The position numbers and the translations under genes are program-made. From Dichotomocladium elegans (Eukaryota > Mucoromycota > Mucoromycetes > Mucorales > Lichtheimiaceae), in NCBI GenBank assembly GCA_025716815.1, contig JAIXMN010000005.1:1054001-1118000 (forward strand): DNA of 64,000 bases, in the 5' to 3' direction. This document shows, in pieces, positions 36,605-49,018 of this stretch (position 1 is the first letter of the stretch; each line of letters starts with the position of its first letter). Below the pieces are notes generated by a model. The model searched no databases, had not been told where the DNA came from, and saw only the letters and a program-made list of their open reading frames with translations.

Positions 36605-39600
36605 TCAACTGTTGATAGTGGGGGATTCTGACAATTTCTTACAGGGTCCCCTCTTTACCTTTAAATAATCCTCAGTCCCAGTAACATAGAACAACCTGTA
36701 GGTGTTCTGGCATACTTTATACTCCTGCCCTACTTCGCCACGCACATCCAGAAATTCCTTGACGTTGCGCTTAAGAAAAGGCTTCCGCATGCTTGCGCTT
36801 AGCAAAATATCCGTGTCATCGCCAAGCGACTTGAGGTACTGCACATAGTTGTGGTACTTTTGCGCCTCCTTTTTACCCTCGATATATATATTTCCTAACA
36901 CCGATATTGAAATCGTAATTTTGTTTGTCCCGCTGGGCTACAAAATGCAGTTATAGATGTGAATTATCTTATTCTTCTAGATATATATATATATATATAA
37001 ACATACCACTGATATAAAAAGAGCATAGAGATGCCCTTCATCTTTTTGGATATCTTCCGCCTTCAGGCGATATGGCAATAGAAGAGTCAGACTTGGTTCC
37101 GGAAGCGAGCCTTCTTCGGACCTGTATAGCTCGACCAATTCGCGTGATTTCAGGTCTGTGACTGCAATGTAGGCTTGATGCGATAGGGCGAAGAGGAGTC
37201 TATCGATAGTGAAGAGCACGTAGGCTTTCAGTCCAAATATGTAGCGGACACATGCTTCAAATGTAGATTGATCAATCGAGTTTGCAAGCAGCCGCTTTAT
37301 GAGGTCCACCATGGTAGTGTAGTAGCCATTCGTGAAGTCAAGTTTAACGCCGTGATACTGCGTCTTCCTGCAGCTGAGGTCAATTTGTGCCCGACAGCTT
37401 CGCTTGGTTCCTTCTGGATCATTAGCATATTTAGATGCGATGTTTTTCATTGTTTCTAGTCGCTCATAAAGTATCTATAGACGCATTAGTATATCTGAAT
37501 CATGTCTATTCTGATATTTTTACTTACTTGGTATAGTCGGAAGAAACAATAGAGAGTATCATTTGCCAGAAAGCCGTTTACTAGATTACAATATTCAGCA
37601 CGGTTGTAAACTCATGAACTAGCCTGATTTTACCTTCGGCATCACGTTTCACTGGTGGGTCTGCTTTTATGAGCGGATGAACAAAGGTGGCGAAGAATTT
37701 CTGTATATTACGGACGACTGATTCACCATAAATGACTCGATTTGCGTTGAATGTGGTCAGGATTTCTTCAATATCAGTGAATATATCGCGGTCTGTAAAC
37801 TCATGGACTATTTGAGGCGTATTATCCCCGTCGTTGTCCATCTGCTGCTCAAATCGCATGCACTCAATCTCAGTGACTAATGACTTTATGGAGAGCGCCT
37901 GCTTGTCCGTGCTTTTAAAGGTGGCGCATCTACTGTCTAATGCTTTGTAAAAGTTTTCGGTCTCGTCCTCTTTCCATGTCTTGTCTTGAGCTGCCTTTTG
38001 GGAACATATTAGGCTCAATCGGTCGATAATATCCTCGGTTGTCCTCAAGAATACCTTTTTTTTCTTCCATTCGTCCAGCTTAGTCTGTAACAGTTTAAGA
38101 ACCGCAGGTATAGTTTGTGATGGATTCGCATACATCAACGCCAAGATCTTATCGGCGTCCTTATTGTACAGCTTTTGAACCGCCACCTTATATGCTAATT
38201 CTGACCTAGCACCAAGATATTGTGGCGCACGGTAGTTTCTGAGCTGATCTGGAGAGAAGGTCCGCATAGTATCCGAGATGCGATTCAGTAATCCAAACAG
38301 GTGGCTTCCTGAATCGATCAGACGATCGAGCTCGTAACGTTGTTCTTCAACATTGTGGAGCACCTCCTCAAACTGATTCTTCTTGGATGCAACAAATCCA
38401 CCGTCTTCGCTCGCCCATATGGGATGAGACGCATACTTATCATTCAGGACCTGACTGCAGAGATCATCTCGCCCGGAGCATCGCTGCATCTCCCTCTACC
38501 ATGCCTGATTAAGTCAATGGAAAACGTTAACATAGGCTAGAAGACTTACTGCTTTCGATATACGACGGTAACTCGGACCTGAAGATTCGAAAGTCTTGGC
38601 TTGAATCAGCACCTTACTCCAATATACCACAGGCGGACACTATACCATCTTTTGCCTACGCTGTCTTGGAGGCTCTTTTGTTGGAGCATTTTGTCCGCGA
38701 GAAATTGAGTTTTCGCCTAGACCGCTATCATGATACGCGAGCATCTCTTTGAATTTGGCAAAGAGCTGTGGGTCACCCTGCAAAAAATCTGATGCTTTGC
38801 GCACGGTCGATTCTCGATCGATCATCCCTTGATTAAAGAGATTTATCACCTTGAGAAACATTGAATAAGTTTGATCATTGCCAAGCAGCTCTTTCACACG
38901 GGCAAAAAAAGCCAGGTTTTCCTGTCCAAATTGGATTTGCCGTCCTGGCGTCGATATTTTCTGTTTCTTGGATGTCTATCAAACTCTGGATATCAGTAAT
39001 GATTTTATCTCTCTGTCTGCTACACACATGATGCAAATCCTCTGGTATGGTATTGGAACGGTATCGGTCCATGCTCTGGTACGCTATGGTGAAAATGTCA
39101 TTTAACGTATAAATTGTTAGCGCGGAGATGAATCAAATCATTACCATCACTGGCGGGTAAGAACCTTAGAAATTCACCCATCAAAACAGGGTCATCTCCA
39201 AAAAGTGTTTCAGCTTTGAAACGCACCTATATTGAATATTGAAGATGTAAATGTGCAACTATCTTGTATGAATATATTTATCTGATACCTACATCTGTCG
39301 CTGTACATCGCATCTCCTCAAAGTCATATAACATCCGCTGGAATTGCGCAAATGCTCCGGGTTTGTTTGACAGCCGTTGCTATCTCAAACCCGCTTTACT
39401 ATGCTTCCTGTCTGAATAACTGAAGTTGAGGTGGGTATACCTTCGCAAAATTTACAAAGCGGATAGCTAGACTGAACTCCACTTGTTTTCTGTTACTAGC
39501 GTAATGCTAAATGTCCATTCAAACACATTAGCAAAGGCTTTTACGCATGGAACGGTAGCTTACCGCGTTTGTTTCTGGAGAGTTAGTAATATGATAACCT

Positions 39601-40909
39601 TGTGGGATGAAATAGTTGAATCCAGAAATCAGCCAGGGATACCCATAAAAGAGTTCAGAGACACATGCAATAGTCTGTGACATGGGCTGTCTTCCAACAG
39701 ACAATGGATCATGTCAGAAGAAGATTCTCTAGGTATATTTATGTGTACTCACTGGTATAATCGTGCGGCTTTCATTATATCCAGGAACCGGTTGTATTTG
39801 TCCGGATGATGGCGAAACACCATTTTCACCTCCTGCAAAAACCTGATTGCCTCACTAGCATAGTTGGGTGTTGAATTTACTTGTTGACCATACGGATGCC
39901 GGAAAGAGCTGGTCCGGCGATGATGCTCTGAAAAGGTAGCCGGGTTAGACTCTGTCGTAGAAGAGTAATGGCTAGAACGGATTCCTGTCTCTCGGTTCAC
40001 TAAGCCATGTGCTCCGCTCCCAGGCAAGGTTGAAACCGGGCGATTATTTGGTGGCGCTGGCGTAGCTGCTGCTGTCACCGATGACGGATCGAGTGCAAGT
40101 TGTTCCTGACTCTGCGCTTTGAAAGCGCCATTCTTTGATTTTCGGCGTTTGCTATTATATCCATCACGCTGACCTCCCGCAGAATCCTTTGTCAACTCCG
40201 GACCCGTTATATTGGGCGAATCGCTGGGTGTGTTTGATAAAGCGGGAATCTGACTATTTATCGGCAATTTCCCATCTTCATTATTCGCGACAGGCTGCTC
40301 AGAATGGTCGTTTCTGCATGTCTCTTGTGTTACGTAAGCAATAGTGGACGGAGTGTCAGTTAGGAGCTTTTGGCCGACGGTGCTATTGCCTTCCTCATCG
40401 CGCGCTGATGGCGATAATTCCATAGATGCTGTGGAAAGATCCTTTAGAGAATGCGCAGAGGCATCAACTTGATTATTTTCTAGTATTCGTTTTCTTGAAG
40501 TAAAAATAGGGATTGCTTTTTGATTTTTCTCAGAGCAGGGCTGATGATTTAAGTCTGAATCTATAGAATGCGAAAGGCCGTCGCGTTTAAATTGACTCGA
40601 ATGATTGTTCTGAGGTTGAGTCGAGCTGCATCTTGAAGCATTTCTAGATCCATTAACGTCCTCTGGATATTCGTTACTCGTGTAAACAGCGTGTGATGCT
40701 AAATGGACTGAACCAGAGAAGTTGTCTCTCAAGTTAACATCATCGATCGCGCGGTCCCTGGTAGCAGGCGGCAACGAAGATTGACGCGGAATTGACGCGG
40801 CTGATGTAGATCCTTCAGATGGTTCGTTTTTTGGATCATAATTTGTGTACGGGGCTGATGGCGCGTCCTTACTGTGGGGATCCATAAGGACAGGTGGCAG
40901 TGAAGGCAA
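36605..40909 (-). CDS. SIN3: SIN3 transcriptional co-repressor
   Basis: Scaffold of the Sin3/Rpd3 histone deacetylase complex. The long N-terminal exon (40909-39749) is Ser/Asn/Pro-rich with a basic SKRRKSKNG patch and ends in PAH1: AIRFLQEVKMVFRHHPDKYN, FLDIMK; continued by LISGFNYFIPQGYHI. PAH2 has LAIRFVNFAK and AETLFGDDPVLMGEFLRFLP. PAH3 has FFARVKELLGNDQTYSMFLK and GDPQLFAKFKEMLAYHD. Then come GPSYRRISKA and the HDAC-interaction domain: CSGRDDLCSQVLNDKYASHP, GFVASKKNQFEEVLHNVEEQ. The C-terminal SIN3 domain follows, with LANSIDQSTFEACVRYIFGL and KAYVLFTIDRLLFAL. It ends at 36605. Many introns; one contains (AT)n at 36981-36999. It is more diverged than typical SIN3, perhaps a paralogue. 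The start could lie further upstream. Confidence 0.9.
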
Positions 40910-41858
40910 AAGAAAATCGAAAGCTGCCGCTGCAGGAATGGGAAACGTCCGTATTTAGAAAGTGGACTTATCAGCCAATAAAAGTGTTTAACGAAAATCA
41001 GTAGCGTGGGATTGGTAGATAAGAAGCTGAATCACGGTGAGTAGCTGCGTTGCGTTATCGGATGATCGCCAGTCAACGTGAGCCAAGAGTGAATACCGTC
41101 GCGCAAACACGGAAAACTAGAATAGGGCCAAACCGTATGAACGTTGACTGGTGGTTGATACAAACGCCCCGCCTATGTTGTCTAGCAGCAATAATAAGCG
41201 CTGTACATCACGGGGTCGTCGCATCCTATAACTGTGCCAGCTCTTTGATTCCGTCACCTTTTATCCCATATATTGAAATCGAGGATCTAATTGCTTTTAG
41301 ATAGACAATCCGACCATATCCTTATATAAGTTCGAGTGGAGGAGAGGGCACCTCGCATTTTCTTTCGCGCCTCTGTGAAGAATGGTTAGTATCCATCTGA
41401 TGCAAGAAAACTATACAGACATCATTCCCCTTCTCTCTGCTTTTAAGCAAGATTTGGTTGTCATGATGGTATACAAGGTAAAATGAAAAACGCACGACCT
41501 CGGTCTTGGGACTTTCCGGTCACGCTGGCATGTGTCGTCTCATCTTTGCTCCTAAAGCTCCGGTGTCCTTAACGCTGCAATGTCGAGTATTCGGAGGATG
41601 CTGTATGAGGAGGAACCCCACTTAAAAAAATCTTTCTCTACAGTCATAATGCATCTAGTCCTACTCCCCAAAATAATGAGTGAACTGATCTCGACAACAA
41701 AGATACCAGGTGTTCACTTGCACATAACGCGTTCACTTTATTCGAAATTCCTGTGCTTTAATAAGCGACTATGGTCAAATACCCTCCCTTTCAATCTGCA
41801 AGTGCCGCCATGGGATTCGCCGCCATTTATACAAAGAAGGAGGATACAGGAGAACAGA
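40910..41858. other. Intergenic, SIN3 promoter side and TFB5 3' flank
   Basis: A good TATA-like stretch (CCTTATATAAG at ~41319) lies ~65 bp before an ATG at 41383 that is followed by GTTAGTATCC and a pyrimidine tract ending TTTTAAG. This resembles a gene start with a first intron, but no recognisable protein follows. It is possibly a decayed gene. Confidence 0.35.
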
Positions 41859-42089
41859 TCAACGTTCATTCTTGCGGCTATCTCGTTCCTCCGTAGAAAT
41901 CGTATATGAATTCTCGTCCAAGATTCGATCTAGCTCATACTGGAGTTCTTGCACACATGTCGCTTCCACAAAAAGATGTGTTTCGTCGAGGTCCTCAATC
42001 ACAAAATTCCCGCTTTCGTTGAGATTGAGAACAATCTGCTTGACCGTAGGATCACATTCCAGCAGAACGCCCTTGACAGCTTTCACCAT
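41859..42089 (-). CDS. TFB5: TFIIH subunit TFB5/TTDA (GTF2H5)
   Basis: Small TFIIH core subunit that stabilises the complex and stimulates its XPB ATPase in nucleotide excision repair. A single ~76-residue exon: MVKAVKGVLLECDPTVKQIV, then NFVIEDLDETHLFVEATCVQ, ELQYELDRILDENSYTI and a charged tail. It matches the family from end to end in length and motifs. I chose the internal ATG at 42089, which starts the conserved MVKA, over an upstream in-frame ATG whose extra 36 residues are unlike the family. Confidence 0.93.
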   Translation of the reverse strand: MVKAVKGVLLECDPTVKQIVLNLNESGNFVIEDLDETHLFVEATCVQELQYELDRILDENSYTISTEERDSRKNER

Positions 42090-42531
42090 GGCGGGCAGAG
42101 AACAAAGGGTAGAAGAGCTGGCGGAGCGGCAAATGATTTGTCTTTCCCCTGGTGAGCCAAGAGAGATGACTAGTTGGCGGCCAATAGGAAATATCAAACA
42201 CTTCTCCGGACGATTTTAAGAACGGATGTCCACCTTCAGACACCGACTTACCCTCCCATTATCGCTACAAGTTTTCGCTGCGCGAGTCTTCGCTCGATAG
42301 TCGCTTGCATCATTTCGATAACATGGCGCGCATATTGACGATTTGTCTGCGGTGGTAAAACGCTTCCGGCCCCATCTCATTGTTACCCACGCAAATCGAC
42401 TACAGTATTTAAACCTTCCAGAGCATCATATTCTTCACTTTTTTTTTTTAGCTTGCTACATAGCATTCGTTTCATTCCTGTCGCTATTAGAATAAATACC
42501 ATTTTCTACAAAGAAAAACTTAACCCGAGTG

Positions 42532-43470
42532 TCAGCTACATGTCCTGTTGGGGTTGGTAATTGCGTAAGAACTGAGTAGTAACGGCAGAAGCAACTGCGA
42601 CCACTCTTGCTGGAGCAATGCAGAAGATGCAACGTGCATCTCGGTGAAGCCAGGGTTGGAAGCCATGTGCTGTTCCCGAATCCTTCATCTATCCAATGAT
42701 TTATTTCCTCTCTTCTTGTAACAACGAATTAAGCACATCGATACCGTCGATACAGCTATGTGCTCACAGGTGTAGGACAAATGAGATATTGGGAACTGAT
42801 CCTTACCGTCCAGGAATGGTTGAACGGTAACCCCGACCGTTTGGTGTTCATGTGGCGACCCAGCCGGACAGCTGTTGCACATGACCAAATCGTCGCCGCC
42901 TGAGGAGCAGGAATACAAGAGGTCTAGGAACACAAGTGAAATGCGTGGTGCAAGGCGCGGCATCCGATTATCGCCGTATCTGTCGCTCTATCCGATGCTA
43001 TTGATTAGATAATGTACTCTGGATGTCTCCTGGATTATTCACGAAACATACCTCGAAATGAGTGGTGTATTTGCTGCGAGAGTCAACGCCTCTTTCTCGC
43101 GGTGTTCGGCCATGATCGCACTGTATAGGTCGGCTGCCACCTTGAACTGATCTATGACGGATCATAATCTCCATTTAAATGAACAGAAGATATATTCGTG
43201 GACCACTTAACTAGATAAACATACCTTGTAAAATATGACATTCCACAAGAAAATTTCCCGCTGGCGTTGTCAGCCTATCCGACGGCCCAAGATCATCCCC
43301 TACAGCGCGTTGACGAATAACCTATTCCAAATCTCCAAGCGTATACCATTTAAGGTATGGGTTTGCAGGTTTGTACACATCATTCTCCGAAACTCTCCTG
43401 GCGATGGTTCTACGCCGTCGTGCACAGCCCACGGCATAACTGTATCTCTAACCGACGCAAATCAAAAGGC
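42532..43470 (-). pseudogene. Unidentified multi-exon gene or gene remnant
   Basis: Exon-like minus-strand blocks are joined by plausible GT-AG introns: HTLNGIRLEIWNRLFVNA; DDLGPSDRLTTPAGNFLVEC followed by HILQ; QFKVAADLYSAIMAEHREKE followed by ALTLAANTPLISR; and either ALHHAFHL or DNRMPRLAPRISLVFLDLL, depending on frame. The last block is NPGFTEMHVASSALLQQEWS then LLLPLLLSSYAITNP, ending at TGA 42534-42532. A stop between the first two blocks and frame ambiguity later suggest decay. I recognise no family. No start was identified. Confidence 0.35.
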
Positions 43471-44800
43471 AATCTACGCTGAGAAATGTCGATGTTTTCG
43501 CCTTTGAAGCTACTTTCGGATACCTTTATGTCGCGGGGCATGCACCGGTATTGCGAGGAGTTGTCCATTGTCTATGCATGTTGAGCAGAAGGTTAGATCT
43601 TTAGACATTCTAATTTCTATCCATAGAAACATACGCTATGAAGCGATCGTTCGCTGCTTAGAGAGACACAAAGTCTTTCTTCATCCTGAGCCTATGACCA
43701 TGGATCACACTGTCATACGTCGTGCGGCATGCAATCGTACTGTGAAGGGAATTTTCATTCGATCTAACCATGGATATAGATTTTAAAATAGTGGTTAGAT
43801 CCTTGATCGTCGTCTTTTGCTTTTTTCATTCAACTTGCTTTTGTAGGCGGGTTTGTTTGGTTGCAAAACGCAGGTCTCCGTCACCCATGACAACCGGCAT
43901 AGCCCCAGGCACTAAAGGAGCATTACGTTTCAGCGAGTGGCAGAGCATCACGCTATGATAGACTGGGAATCCAGATTGGGCAGGTGCACAAGTTTGAAAA
44001 GAGATGTTGTTGGGTTGACCGTAAGAGACTGCGTTGGTAACCGACCCGCGTTGCTTGCGCGTCGGATCTCATTGTTAATGACCTGATAGAGGCACGTCCG
44101 CTACACCATTTGCACTGGAATTCACGGCCAAGCAAAAGGTAGTTAGAGATTTCGATGGGCCGAGCGCCGATGAAAGCGATATTCACGATCTCAAGGGATA
44201 ATGCTTGCGTAGCGTAAGCTGTCCAATGGCCAGCCACATTGTGGCAGAAAACCGAGACACATGATCACGGGGAAAATCAAAGGAATTCATAGGTACCCGC
44301 ACCAGAGATGCCAAAGACATAGGAAGTACACCTTGAGCTATCCGAAGCCATATTTTTCCCGGTTGGGAAGGAGGTGGACCTCGGTAAGGCGTTGGACGAT
44401 GTCAATGAAGAGGGACATATTCGACGAACAATCAATTTGTTTGTGAAGATAGACAGGGCCTTCTTCCTGATGAACATGACTACCGATTCAAGTTTATAGT
44501 TTCCTGGGTGATTTCTGAGTGGATCATCCGCAGCAAAACAGCGAGAAATAACCCTTCATTCAGTGTAATCATGGGAAAGGGCTCTGATGCGTACATAATA
44601 GCGTTTTTAACAATCAGAGTCAGAAACTGCTTAGGCATCCTCAAGGAGACTACAGCATAAAAGACCAAACACAATCTTAAGAGCATTGTTCATTAAAGCT
44701 TGACACTTCTGAGATGGATAAACATGAACCCATGAAGAGCACTCATGGATGAGGATGAAGTTATTTTGAATACAGCGACTTTTCGCCATTGATCCGCCGT
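43471..44800. other. Intergenic / decayed sequence left of Fanzor copy 2
   Basis: Fragments of protein-like minus frames (44480-44686, 44277-44477, 43953-44237) occur in inconsistent frames. One has FGISGAGT, reminiscent of a P-loop but lacking the Lys. Nothing here supports a functional gene. Confidence 0.35.
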
Positions 44801-44997
44801 GATTATACACTATTTTTCAAAATCAAAGTCGCACCCTGCCAGTTCTGAAGTCGCAGGATCGCAAAATATAAATCGCATTTTTGCCAGAAATCTTTACGCG
44901 TGATGACAAAGCAAATGTCAGATACATACACGGAAAGATGTCGCAAATCCATCTCATCCTTATGACTCTTTCTCTTTATAAACTTTTACATTCTGAA

Positions 44998-45463
44998 ATG
45001 AGCAATCTATTATTTTACAACGATGGCCAAGGTCATGTCGTTGATGAGTGTGGCTGACCTGAATCTACGGACTATGTCATTGATGAGGAAATGTACTCGC
45101 TTCAATCCGTTTGTTCTTACACTGAATATCTGCGTAGCATATCGTGCAAAGATAACTCTGAGTTTACTGCCACGCACATACCCAAACGAAAGGATCCAGA
45201 CATTCGGATTAAAGAAGCGGGGTCAAGCGCAGTTACATAGCATACAATGATTAAGGCGAGGTCAGATCTTTCAAACGGATGTTCGAGAAGATCTTGAGTG
45301 CATCAGCTGCAGCAAAACTGCTAGGAATCCATGTTCGTTCAGCACAGCGATGGGCATTACAGTAAGAAAAGAACCCTGACAGCATTTCAAGGAGCGTAGA
45401 AGCAGAGGGCCGATTGTGTATTCTCAATGAAGAGCATTAGAAAGTTACAATACATTTATTGTT
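44998..45463 (+). pseudogene. Transposase N-terminal fragment inside Fanzor copy 2
   Basis: Equivalent of 28215-28680. The segment MSNLLFYNDGQGHVVDE is open here, whereas copy 1 has a TAG. Relative to transposase copy A it carries an insertion of about 36-40 nt after this segment and then loses frame. The catalytic domain is absent. Confidence 0.7.
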
Positions 45464-45894
45464 CTAGAATCCAATTGTCGCTTAAAATAGCCGTACTCAA
45501 AAGAATCCTATATCGAGAAGAGTAAGTTTATTCTTGGAGTGTGCTTGTCTCTTTGTCAATGAGCCATTCCAGCTAGGAGATTGTAACTCCCGAAGCTGGT
45601 TATCAAATGGAATAATGAAGTAATGACTTTCAGGAGACTCCTGTGTTCTCATTGTAATATTCAGAGAAATTATTCATTATGTACCTACACTTCCTGAACG
45701 TATGGATAAGGATGACAGCAGAGTCGTGTTTTGTTGCGTTGTAAGAGACTGAGAGAGTACGAAAAGAAGTACAATCTTCCTACACTACACAAGTGCCGGA
45801 TATGTATCGAATTATTCTTGAGATGGTCTCTTGGAATTACTTGTTGGAATTGTTTGGGATTTCATTGTTGATTTCAGACCGCCTCACGTCGATA

Positions 45895-46035
45895 CAGTGG
45901 CCGCCCCTTATAGTGATACCCTCGGTTCCAGGAAATCGCATCACTATAATGAATTATCACTGTAACGAATTGGAATAAGCCCTACCTGGCAATTTTGTTC
46001 TTCATAAAGTGTATCGCTGTAACGAGCGGCCACTG
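45895..46035. mobile_element. Nested 141-bp TA-flanked MITE (copy 2)
   Basis: Same element and same position as 29112-29252, with CAGTG...CACTG ends next to TA. Confidence 0.75.
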
Positions 46036-46279
46036 TAAAACCACATTAAGGAACCCAGTGGGAAAAAGAAAAACACTGTGGAGATGGATCATTGCTGACA
46101 CTCTAAATAGTGATGCTCAAGCAAACTGTCCCTTTCCATTATCCACATACAAAACTAGAGCCCATACAGCCTACAGAAAATAACACAGCACCACATTTAC
46201 GGTTGAAGGTAATACGGCCGCTTTCATACTCGACTCTGTGATACTAAGAAATAATATACCCTAGGTCTTCACCCACCAA

Positions 46280-48472
46280 ATGGCCTAACCCCACCGCCCG
46301 GTCATTTCCGAAGGCATGCGCACTGGCCACAACATTGACCGCACTGGCCGTATAATTGGGGTGAAATCGTCCATACGGGGCATCGGCTGGCGACAGCAGT
46401 ACCGTGAACGTCTGTATCAGTTGGTCGACCTTGTTCACAACACCACAACACAGGCGTACGCGTTCGCCAAATATATTTTCATCAACGAGGCAGCTCGCGA
46501 TCCAAATTTTAACATCCAGGAAAACATCACGGAGAAGTTCTTTTCAGAAGTTTGGCTCTCCATGGTTACCAAAGCCGAACGCCGCACCCAAGGCGAAACT
46601 GCCCGCATCCGAGAACTAATTAATCGCCACAAGGATGAGTACCTTCGGATATCCGGATACGACAGGCCTGCGTTCCCTTATTCCCAGCAATGTTCTTCTT
46701 ATGAAGGCACCAAGATTTATATTGCTTACGTGAATAATGTCCACATGCGGTTCGGGCAACACCTTCGGCGTGTCATCAATGTCATCCTGAATCTTCTTCA
46801 GCGAAAAGCCGACCGCAAGCGAGAGTTAATCGCACAGGGCCTAAGCCCCGATTAAGCACGCCAGGACCTTTATGAATCCATCACCCGGCATGCCACAGGA
46901 TTCAAGCTAGCAATTGCCCGTCGAGGTGTTTTGAGGGAAGACATTAATGCCGAACCTGGATTTCTTCGGGAAGCATACGATATCCTACAGCCTGTTTTAA
47001 ACGCTTACCCCCGAAACCACCAATTCCAACACCAGAGTATCTATTACGACGCCAAGGCCAATCCTGTTAAGCATTTCAACGCCTTCTTCAGCTTGCACGT
47101 GTTTGTCAACAGAACGGAATACGCGGATTCAACTGTTTTCCACTTCGTCGCTCGTGGTCACCATGCTACATGGAGATCGATACGAAAATCCTTTGCTACC
47201 ATATCCTGGGTTGCAAAATGGAATCCCACACAAGCAATATGGAGTACTGAAGACGTGTTGTAAACCTGAAATCAAGAGCTTTCAAACCCCAAGAATCCGA
47301 GCTGCTCCAATTTCGTGGGACTATTCACACTGACGGCGTCGGTGTTACTGTGTTCAAGAAGACAAATGGCCTTCAATCAGGTTTCGGACAGAGATTTGGC
47401 ATCCAGAGCGAAGATATCGAGTACGTCACCCCACAGATAGTCCGGAACGAAGACTATAGAGGACAATGGGTCACTATTGATCCTGGCAGAAGGGACCTAT
47501 TGTATTGCGTTCATGAGAACTCGTCACCCGACAACCACCAGACCTTCCGATATACAAAGCAGCTTCAAGATCATACACGCAAGACCAAACGGTACCTCAG
47601 ATTCCGAGAACGACTCAAGTTAGAGCGACCCGAGGTCGCGTTGGCTGAGCAGAATCTATCCAATTTCAAAGTCATACGCTTTCCGTGCCCAACTACGACG
47701 GATACCTCGCCGCCAAGAACAGGGTCTCTGTAGTTCTCAAGTCTTTCTACGCGACAACCACTACGAAGCACCCGAACCCACAATTTCTTTTTCGAAAACT
47801 TCGCCTGTCAGCGTTTTACAAGAAGCAGCAAGCAGATGAAAAGCTTCTCGACTCTTTGAATGCGAAGTTTGGCAGTAGGTCCGTTTTCGTGATGGGAAAT
47901 TGGTCTGCCCCGCATACAAGATATCACGAGCCTATCCGTGGTGTCGGCTTCCGGCGGCTGTTGAAAAAGAACAATTGCAATATTTATTTGATCGACGAGT
48001 GCAAGACAAGCAAGTGCTGCCCTATATGTGACAATGAAAGCCTTGCTACCTTTAAAATGGTTCCTAATCCACGCCCATATCGACGACCCGACAATCCGCT
48101 CACGATCTGCCATGGCCTGCTACGGTATGAAGGACGGGCATGTTGTGTTATATTTCCAAAAAGATTTTAATATTTTGATGTTTTAATAGATGCACAAATC
48201 AAAACTGTACAGCAGGCATGGCTGAGGGTGTTTGTCAACCAAGGTTATGGAACCGGGATCTGGCGGCGGCTCTCAACATGCATCATATCCTCCGGGGTCT
48301 TCGGGAAGATGGTATCATCCCAGCAAGATTCCAGAGAAGAAATGCTGCACAAGCGTCCGCAGCTAGTGGAAGACCACACTCACCTGAACCAGAGCAGCGC
48401 AGCGTGAGACCACGACGGGCAAGGCCAGGAAGGCCACGAGGTGCACGCTCTGGCGAGTCGAGACGACCGTAA
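46280..48472 (+). pseudogene. Fanzor nuclease, copy 2, broken
   Basis: Same protein as copy 1, with the motifs IDPGRRDLLYCVHE, SKCCPIC, CHGLL and RLWNRDLAAALNMHH preserved. Lesions here: the third codon is TAA (46286), although an in-frame ATG at 46316 could still serve; TAA at 46853 where copy 1 has CAA; the 1-nt shift near 47129 shared with copy 1; TGA at 47248; and a 1-nt loss near 47661. It keeps the frame at the position where copy 1 is shifted (near 46695). So the two copies decayed largely independently, after inheriting one common lesion. Confidence 0.85.
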
Positions 48473-48580
48473 CCCCAACCAAGAATTTTCCGCGTCAGTT
48501 ATCGCTGACGCACCCAGGATAACCACGGCCCTTCGGGGCAAGCCCCCTTCCTTTGGAAGGACGGTGTGTTGTAAGTCAAC
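48473..48580 (+). ncRNA. Candidate Fanzor guide-RNA scaffold, copy 2
   Basis: Same hairpin series as copy 1: GCGTCAG/CTGACGC (48492-48511), GCCC-TTCG-GGGC (48528-48539) and TCCTT/AAGGA (48549-48561). The differences between copies fall mainly outside stems: a loop T-to-G change in hairpin 3 and loss of two C in the single-stranded C-run between hairpins 2 and 3. Confidence 0.55.
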
Positions 48581-49018
48581 GGGATTGGAGAAGGCATAGT
48601 GTTTTCTGCTGACTAACAGCGTTTAATCCATGGATGCGAAATCTTTTTACCTATTGATACCACAAATTTATATAATTCTATGCGACATTTTTCTTGTATT
48701 TTGCACGACATTTATTTTTGAAAATAAAGTATACTTCGTGGATCTGAACGTTAAGTGAAAGATATGAAGTACAAGTGTTTGCATTTTCCGTTGATGAATA
48801 AATCTCTTTCTTGCGTATAACTTGATACGGAAGAAGGGCAATATTTGTGATACTAACTCGCTTGTACAGATTAGTAGGGGGAGTTTTCGTGGCTGCCATT
48901 CCTCGGCGATTGAGCGTTTCCATCATGAAGCATTTCATCCGTCGCGGAGCCAAGATTATCTGGGCATGAAAGCGGGAATACCGTATAATTTTTTGCCCCT
49001 CACTTGTCTTGTTCACTT

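Larger units (their letters stand above)
44801..48732 (+). mobile_element. Fanzor element, copy 2
   Basis: Direct repeat of 28018-31950, offset about 16.78 kb. Internal order and termini are identical; flanks differ (left ...GATCCGCCGT, right ACTTCGTGGA...). The two copies differ by scattered substitutions and a few 1-2 nt indels, estimated by eye at about 1%. The right end lies 286 bp upstream of the UBA4 start codon. Confidence 0.85.

Noticed and set aside
41383..41490. TATA box and ATG-intron arrangement resembling a ribosomal protein gene start
   Set aside because: No recognisable protein follows the putative acceptor, so it is noted only in the intergenic entry.
44200..44480. P-loop-like FGISGAGT on the minus strand, perhaps a Crinkler-type or other NTPase remnant
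   Set aside because: The essential Lys after the glycines is absent, neighbouring frames are broken and no second motif was found.
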